Under the pieces are notes generated by a model, which was given only the letters and a program-made list of their open reading frames with translations, was not told the DNA's origin and ran no database searches. 32,680 nucleotides of DNA from Bacteroidota bacterium. Its GTDB lineage: Bacteria; Bacteroidota; Bacteroidia; 2-12-FULL-35-15. Below, piece by piece: positions 28,024 to 32,680 of this stretch. Every line of letters starts with the position of its first letter. The first letter of the stretch is position 1. The stretch is from the NCBI GenBank assembly GCA_947380175.1, contig CANCPZ010000007.1, positions 1-32,680 of the forward strand. The letters run 5' to 3'. The translations under genes were made by a program, and so were the position numbers.

Positions 28024-29631
28024 ATGAAAAAATATTGTATTGCCTTCATTTTATTAGTTAGCACTTTTGTTTTTGGACAAAAAAAAGCACCCGATAATTG
28101 GCAATTAATGAATCCTGAAAGCGATAAAGTAATTGGTATTGGATCTGAAGAGGCATACAAATTATTAAAAGATAAAACTCCTAAAAAAGTTATTGTTGCT
28201 GTTATTGATGGAGGCGTTGATATTGAACACGAAGATTTAAAAAACGTTATTTGGACGAATGTCAATGAGATACCTGATAATGGTATTGATGATGATAAAA
28301 ATGGTTATGTTGATGATGTGCATGGTTGGAGTTTTATTGGAGGTAAAAATGGTGATATTAATTATGAAGCAACTGAAGTAGCTCGTAACTATCATCGGTT
28401 GAATAATAAATACAAAGATGCAGATACTAATACTTTTTCATCTGTTCAAAAAAATGAGTATGCCGAATATTTAAAAATTAAAACTGCTTTTTTGGACGAT
28501 CAGAATCAAAAAAAACAACAGCTCTTATCAATTAATGTTATTGCTGATTTTTTACTTAAAGTTAAAAAGCAGGGTGATGGAAGCCTTACAAAAGAATCCT
28601 TCAATGCTTTTGTTCCTCAAACCGATATGGATAAAAGATTAAAGCGCTTTCTAAAATTAACCTTTGCCTTTGGGTTAGATGTAAATGAAATGGATAGCCA
28701 AATCAGTGAGGGGAAAAATCAGTTAGAGAATATGCTAACTTACAATAGTATTAATACAGATTCTATAAGATCTTATATGGTTGGAGATGACTTAAATAAT
28801 AACAATGAACGTTATTATGGTAATAACCATGTTAAGGGTCCAGATGCATTGCATGGCACCCATGTTGCAGGAATTATTGCTGCGATACGTGATAATAACA
28901 TTGGTATAAAAGGTGTTGCAAATAATGTAGAAATAATGGTTGTTAGAGCTGTTCCAAATGGTGATGAACGAGATAAGGATATAGCAAATGCTATTTATTA
29001 TGCTGTTAATAACGGTGCAACAATTATTAATATGAGTTTTGGTAAAGATTGTTCTCCAGACAAAAAAAATGTTGAAGACGCTGTTAAATATGCCGTATCA
29101 AAAGATGTATTATTGGTTCATGCGGCCGGCAATGAGTCTGCAAATAATGATCTTAAACTTACCTATCCTAATAGAGTGACAAACGCAAATTCAGTTATTC
29201 CAAATTGGGTGGAAGTGGGTGCAAGTTCTTATAAGCCAGGTAAAAAATTAATTGGGGCTTTTTCTAACTACAGTAAAAATCGGGTTGATTTATTTGCGCC
29301 TGGGGTAGATATTTATTCTACTGTAGCAGATAATAAATATAAAATTGAATCGGGTACAAGCATGGCAGCTCCTGTTGTAACAGGTGTTTCAGCTGTGTTA
29401 AGGGGCTATTTTCCTGAATTGAAAGCCGAACAGATTAGGGAAGTTTTAATGAAAACTGTTTTTGTGTATAATAAACCAGTTGAAGTTCCTGGTCTTTTTA
29501 AAAACAAAATAATTAAAAAGCTTGGTCGAAAACCAATAAAAAACAAAGTAAGTGAACTGTGTATTTCTGGTGGTATTGTTAATTTGAATAATGCCGTAAT
29601 CGAATTATTAAAATTTAATTCGCCAAAATAA
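28024..29631 (+). CDS. S8 family subtilisin-like serine protease, secreted
   Basis: Signal peptide; Asp AVIDGGVDIEHEDLK; His HGTHVAGIIAAI; Ser SGTSMAAPVVTGVSAVL. Confidence 0.96.
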   Translation: MKKYCIAFILLVSTFVFGQKKAPDNWQLMNPESDKVIGIGSEEAYKLLKDKTPKKVIVAVIDGGVDIEHEDLKNVIWTNVNEIPDNGIDDDKNGYVDDVHGWSFIGGKNGDINYEATEVARNYHRLNNKYKDADTNTFSSVQKNEYAEYLKIKTAFLDDQNQKKQQLLSINVIADFLLKVKKQGDGSLTKESFNAFVPQTDMDKRLKRFLKLTFAFGLDVNEMDSQISEGKNQLENMLTYNSINTDSIRSYMVGDDLNNNNERYYGNNHVKGPDALHGTHVAGIIAAIRDNNIGIKGVANNVEIMVVRAVPNGDERDKDIANAIYYAVNNGATIINMSFGKDCSPDKKNVEDAVKYAVSKDVLLVHAAGNESANNDLKLTYPNRVTNANSVIPNWVEVGASSYKPGKKLIGAFSNYSKNRVDLFAPGVDIYSTVADNKYKIESGTSMAAPVVTGVSAVLRGYFPELKAEQIREVLMKTVFVYNKPVEVPGLFKNKIIKKLGRKPIKNKVSELCISGGIVNLNNAVIELLKFNSPK

Positions 29632-29696
29632 AATTTAATTTTTCCTTTATAAAAAGCAGTAAAATCAACTTCTTAAGAGGTTTAATTAAGGAGTGT

Positions 29697-30890
29697 TTAT
29701 TTTAATAATTTCTGCTCTTTCCTTCTGTTTTTTTCTTCTTTTAATAAATTAAGTTCTCTGCTCATTTGACCTGCAATAGCCGTGTTTTCATTAGCGCGTC
29801 TTATTAAATAGGGTATAACTGATTTAACAGGTCCATATGGCAGATATTTAGTAATGTTATATCCATTAGCGGCTAAATTAAAACTGATGTGATCACTCAT
29901 TCCATATAATTGAGAAAAATATACATGAGGATGATTATTTGCAATACCGAGACGTTTTAATTCTGTGATTAAATACATTGTACTTTCTTCATTATGTGTT
30001 CCAGCACACAATGTAATTATATCAATATTTTCAAGGCATAAAGTAATTGATTTATCAAAATCAATATCCGTATTTTCTTTATTCGTATGTATAGGCGATT
30101 TATATCCTAAATTTTCTGCACGCATATTTTCTTTTTCGAGATACGCACCGCGAACTAATTTTATTCCAATAAAAAAATGTTCTTTTTTTGCTTGTTTTAT
30201 CAATACCTGAAGATAATTAATTCTATCCCAACGATACATTTGCAGGGTAGTTAAAACAATAGCTTTCTCTTTATTATAAGCACGCATCATATCCTCTGCT
30301 AAACAATCAATAGCATCTTGTATCCAACTTTCTTCGGCATCAAAATAAATAGGAACATTGTTTTTAAATGCACTTTCACAAATTTTATTTAAACGTTTTT
30401 TGCCAATAACTAATTCTTCATTTTCTTCCGTTGTTATTTTCTCATTTCTATTTAATTTTTCTAATAATGAAAAAGAAATTATTCCAGTTAATTTTAAGCA
30501 GGTATAGGGTATTGCATGGTTATTTTTAGCGATATCAATTATTTTAAGAACTTCATTTAGAGTTCGTTCAAAATCGTTAACAGTTTCTTTACCTTCAACT
30601 GAATAATCTAAAATAGATCCAATATTGGATTTTTTTAACTGGTCAACAATCTCTGTTGTTTCAACAATGTTTTCACCACCACAAAATTGTTTAAATATCG
30701 TTGCTTTAATTATTGCTTTAACAGGTAGATGAACCTTGATAGCAAAGAGTGTTAATTTTGAAAAGACTTTTACCACGCCCGCTTTTTTCATAAAGGTAAA
30801 TAACCATAGAGATCGCTTAAGATCCCAATCTGTTTTTGTTAAAAATGCTTTATGTGTATTATTAAACATTATTTCGTTTCCTTTATCCAT
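29697..30890 (-). CDS. Proline dehydrogenase (ATG at 30869, MFNNTHKAF..., may be the true start)
   Basis: FNNTHKAFLTKTDWDLKRSLWLF, IYFDAEESWIQDAID, IKLVRGAYLEKE, FSQLYGMSDHISFNLAANGYNITKYLPYGPVKSVIPYLIRRANENTA. Confidence 0.96.
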   Translation of the reverse strand: MDKGNEIMFNNTHKAFLTKTDWDLKRSLWLFTFMKKAGVVKVFSKLTLFAIKVHLPVKAIIKATIFKQFCGGENIVETTEIVDQLKKSNIGSILDYSVEGKETVNDFERTLNEVLKIIDIAKNNHAIPYTCLKLTGIISFSLLEKLNRNEKITTEENEELVIGKKRLNKICESAFKNNVPIYFDAEESWIQDAIDCLAEDMMRAYNKEKAIVLTTLQMYRWDRINYLQVLIKQAKKEHFFIGIKLVRGAYLEKENMRAENLGYKSPIHTNKENTDIDFDKSITLCLENIDIITLCAGTHNEESTMYLITELKRLGIANNHPHVYFSQLYGMSDHISFNLAANGYNITKYLPYGPVKSVIPYLIRRANENTAIAGQMSRELNLLKEEKNRRKEQKLLK

Positions 30891-30896
30891 AAATAA

Positions 30897-32246
30897 TTAG
30901 TTCTTCAAATATTTAACAATCACTTTTAATAAAGGGATTGTAATTAATAATAGTCCAATTGAAATGATAATGCCCGCTATTGTAAAAACAGTTAAATAGG
31001 GTGAAATGTTTTGCATTATTTCTTGAAAACTTAATTTATCTTCAATAATTAATCTGCCTTTTTCGGCACCAGCAAAAAGTAACGAAGAAAAAAATATTAG
31101 TAAAAAAATATTCATCAACCAAAATCCTGTAACAATCAATTTTGTTTGGATTTTATTGAAAGTACATTTAGTTACATCACAAATTAAAAAAAAGCAAGAT
31201 GCCAGCAGTATCATCGTATTAATGCCTATTGTCGAACCCATTGCATGAGCAACAGTAATGTGTGTTCCATGAGAAAAAATATTTATAGCGGGAATTGAAA
31301 TAGCTAAAGCAAGTATCAAATTTATAAAAATCCAAAAGTCCGATGCGGCAATAAATTTATAGGATAATAAATGAAAATGTTTTTTAGCTTCACTGACACT
31401 CGCCTTCCAATTCCATATTAATTTTGCAAGAATTAGTAGCTCTGTCATACTTATTGCATAAGCAAAATATCTTATCCAAAGTGCTGAAGGGACAATATAA
31501 ATATGATGCGCCCAGCCAAATAATAAATTAGTAAATCCAAGAAAGTACATCAAAAATGCAAGCTTTGATTTAGCAATTTTTGCGTCATCATTTATCCGTT
31601 CCATCACAAAAATTGCTGTGCCATACACTAGCATATTCCAAGATCCAACCAATGCACCATAAGCCTTCCATTGGATCGTAATGTCTCTCGCTATATTATC
31701 ACTAAAATAAGGGAATAGCCATAAGTATGACTCGGAAAATGTAAATAAAAAAAAGAATATACCTGTTCCCCACATCCATAAATACACAGGCCATTGACCA
31801 ACTTTTTTAAATACAGTTTTAAAATAATTAATTCCAAAAAGAATCCATGAAATTACGATAGGGATTGCTAAAATTGGAGGGAACTCCCAATATTCTCGTC
31901 CACCAAATTTTCCAACAACATAGCAACTGAGGATTACAACTCCTGTACATAAAAATATCCAAAAATGTATTTTTGGAAGCCTGTTTGAAAATAATGGAAG
32001 GTTGCAATATTTTGGGAGATAATAATAAATACCTCCAATCGAACTTAAAAATATCCACGCAACAACAAGTCCCACATGCAAAGGTCGGCATTTAAAAAAA
32101 GGGAGATTGTTTAAAAAGCCAGGAATAATAAATTGTAGTGCGCTTATACTACCAAATAAAATACCACCTAATAATGATAAAATTGCAAGTAAAATAAAAA
32201 CAATACTTATTTCTTTTTTATTTTTTGTGCTGAGAAATGGTTCCAC
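30897..32246 (-). CDS. NorB-like heme-copper oxidoreductase subunit I (variant active site)
   Basis: Twelve-TM-like protein. Conserved RPLHVGLVVAWIF...YYYLP, GREYWEFP, HH pair (GWAHHIYIVP) and HGTHITVAHAMG, followed by GFWLMNIFLLIFFSSLLFAG. GTG start overlaps the upstream cytochrome c gene. Confidence 0.85.
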   Translation of the reverse strand: MEPFLSTKNKKEISIVFILLAILSLLGGILFGSISALQFIIPGFLNNLPFFKCRPLHVGLVVAWIFLSSIGGIYYYLPKYCNLPLFSNRLPKIHFWIFLCTGVVILSCYVVGKFGGREYWEFPPILAIPIVISWILFGINYFKTVFKKVGQWPVYLWMWGTGIFFFLFTFSESYLWLFPYFSDNIARDITIQWKAYGALVGSWNMLVYGTAIFVMERINDDAKIAKSKLAFLMYFLGFTNLLFGWAHHIYIVPSALWIRYFAYAISMTELLILAKLIWNWKASVSEAKKHFHLLSYKFIAASDFWIFINLILALAISIPAINIFSHGTHITVAHAMGSTIGINTMILLASCFFLICDVTKCTFNKIQTKLIVTGFWLMNIFLLIFFSSLLFAGAEKGRLIIEDKLSFQEIMQNISPYLTVFTIAGIIISIGLLLITIPLLKVIVKYLKN

Positions 32247-32640
32247 TATAATTAATATTAAAATATTTTACAGGAGAAACTCCTGTTTTATCTAAATAGT
32301 CTAGGTAAGCAATTAATTCATTCATTTCATTCTCTTTTAATTCATAATTAGGCATCCTAACAGTTCCATTGCTTAAAAATGCTTTTGCATAAATTGGCCC
32401 TTTGTTTTTTTGAGAAATTATATTTGTTAAATCGGGTCCCATATATCCACCCAATCCATAAAGTTGATGACAGGCGATGCAATTGTATTTTTGAAAAAGT
32501 AATTTACCTTTTTTCGATTGTTCGTTTAATAAATTCAATCCAGCATCATTTGATGTTCCAATTGTATAAACAACTATGGTATATATAAAAAATAATAAAA
32601 TCAATGATGTGAATATTATTTTTTTTATAAATAAATTCAT
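32218..32640 (-). CDS. NorC-like membrane-anchored monoheme cytochrome c
   Basis: N-terminal TM anchor; heme motif CIACH in GKLLFQKYNCIACHQLYGLGGYMGPDLTN; distal Met NGTVRMPNYELKENEMNELIAYLDYLDKTG. Confidence 0.86.
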   Translation of the reverse strand: MNLFIKKIIFTSLILLFFIYTIVVYTIGTSNDAGLNLLNEQSKKGKLLFQKYNCIACHQLYGLGGYMGPDLTNIISQKNKGPIYAKAFLSNGTVRMPNYELKENEMNELIAYLDYLDKTGVSPVKYFNINYSGTISQHKK

Positions 32641-32680
32641 TTATTTAAGCTGTTGTTAAAATTGTAAATACCTTGCGTTA

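Noticed and set aside
1-32680. CRISPR arrays, insertion sequences, tRNA or rRNA genes
   Set aside because: No regularly spaced repeats, transposase-like ORFs or recognisable tRNA/rRNA motifs were seen by eye; a tRNAscan/Infernal run would settle this.

Overview
AT-rich Bacteroidota (Bacteroidetes) chromosomal window with about 20 well-supported protein genes and no rRNA, tRNA or CRISPR that I could see. It opens with the 3' end of a type IX secretion (T9SS)-associated, PorU2/C25-like protein. Next is a compact operon of TolC, an HlyD-type adaptor, a C39-peptidase ABC transporter (PCAT), a second ABC transporter with a long N-terminal extension, and a small secreted DUF6973-like protein. The three transport genes look like an NHLM/NHLP-type RiPP (bacteriocin) export system, but no precursor peptide or adjacent maturase is visible. 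Mostly housekeeping genes follow: lnt, lpd, hemH, a radical SAM/SPASM protein, a T9SS-sorted protein, an MsbA-like ABC transporter, rbfA, a LolC/E-like permease, a PhnA-domain protein, a PepSY-like protein, a TonB-dependent receptor, an M16 peptidase, a bacilliredoxin, an S8 protease and proline dehydrogenase. The right edge carries a NorC/NorB-like pair. Its heme-copper subunit lacks two canonical metal/heme ligands in an ungapped alignment to remembered cNOR. The two best leads are the precursor-less exporter operon with its DUF6973 passenger and the ligand-variant NorB-like oxidoreductase.
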